Positions 54,781 to 54,907 of a DNA stretch of 54,907 nt are shown here, in pieces. The position numbers and the translations under genes were made by a program. The notes beneath the pieces were generated by a model. That model saw only the letters and a program-made list of their open reading frames with translations, searched no databases and was not told the origin of the DNA. The stretch is from an uncultured Bacteroidota bacterium (GTDB lineage Bacteria; Bacteroidota; Bacteroidia; Chitinophagales; Chitinophagaceae). How positions within the stretch are numbered: the first letter of the stretch is position 1; each line of letters starts with the position of its first letter. Where the stretch lies: NCBI GenBank assembly GCA_903839875.1, contig CAIMDZ010000154.1, positions 1-54,907 of the forward strand, in the 5' to 3' direction.

Positions 54781-54907
54781 ATGAAAAACATCGTAAAATC
54801 AATCGCAATCGCAGCAGTAGTTATCGTATCAGCTAACTCTTCTTTCGCACAGGCTACCGCAACAGCATCGGCTTCTGCAAACATCATCACTCCTATCTCT
54901 ATCGTTA
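54781..54907 (+). CDS. DUF4402 domain protein, N-terminal part (runs off the window)
   Basis: The visible 42 residues are a signal peptide (KNIVKSIAIAAVVIVSANSS, cut after SFA or FAQ), then ATATASASANIITPISIV. 'ANIITPISI' after an Ala/Thr/Ser-rich stretch is the usual start of DUF4402 proteins, small secreted beta-rich proteins of Bacteroidota and proteobacteria with unknown function. The rest lies beyond the window. The leader is A-rich and has a promoter-like element. Confidence 0.7.
   Translation, partial: MKNIVKSIAIAAVVIVSANSSFAQATATASASANIITPISIV

Overview
The window looks like chromosomal DNA of a Bacteroidota bacterium, most likely of the Chitinophagaceae or a close relative. Three proteins end in type IX secretion (T9SS) sorting domains. 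Many promoters match the Bacteroidota -7 element TAnnTTTG. Several lipoproteins and an RND-MFP-OMF efflux operon also fit. No rRNA, tRNA or CRISPR array was seen.

Layout. 1-2.1 kb: edge of a probable LacI-type regulator, two small outer-membrane barrel-like proteins and a Mn-type superoxide dismutase. 2.1-10.2 kb: a 162-bp MITE-like repeat, a T9SS-exported NHL beta-propeller and a giant T9SS-exported protein with 24 Ig-like repeats. 10.8-13.6 kb: a membrane protein/XRE regulator pair, an RDD protein and a lipoprotein. 13.7-25.7 kb: pbpC and a bacterial alpha-2-macroglobulin, normally neighbours, here split by a 4.2-kb accessory island. The island holds an IS1595-type transposase, a HicB/HicA-like overlapping pair, a winged-helix regulator with a secreted partner, and two tiny divergent genes; a 14-bp direct repeat flanks it. 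26-36 kb: YCII protein, heptose-7-phosphate kinase, amino acid permease, Skp-like lipoprotein and a three-gene efflux operon. 36-43 kb: GNAT acetyltransferase, small membrane proteins, a double OmpA protein, a queuosine precursor transporter, and an ECF sigma factor followed by a protein that fuses an anti-sigma-like N terminus and membrane helix to a C-terminal outer-membrane barrel. 44.6-54.9 kb: a T9SS protein, an RlmK-like methyltransferase, an NlpE-like protein, TrhO, a TIGR01777 epimerase, a GH3 family protein, LptB and the start of a DUF4402 protein.

Much of the housekeeping content concerns the cell envelope: peptidoglycan synthesis and defence (PBP1C with alpha-2-macroglobulin), LPS (heptose kinase, LptB), outer-membrane chaperoning (Skp), peptidoglycan anchoring (OmpA), efflux and T9SS surface proteins. 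Two long gene-free stretches (43.2-44.6 kb and 50.2-52.0 kb) hold palindromes, a 183-bp tandem duplication and decayed coding fragments.

The observations most worth following up are the island between pbpC and the alpha-2-macroglobulin gene, the sigma/anti-sigma-barrel fusion, the giant repeat protein with a CxxxCH motif, and the families of palindromic repeats. All functional calls come from reading motifs by eye; no database search was run.
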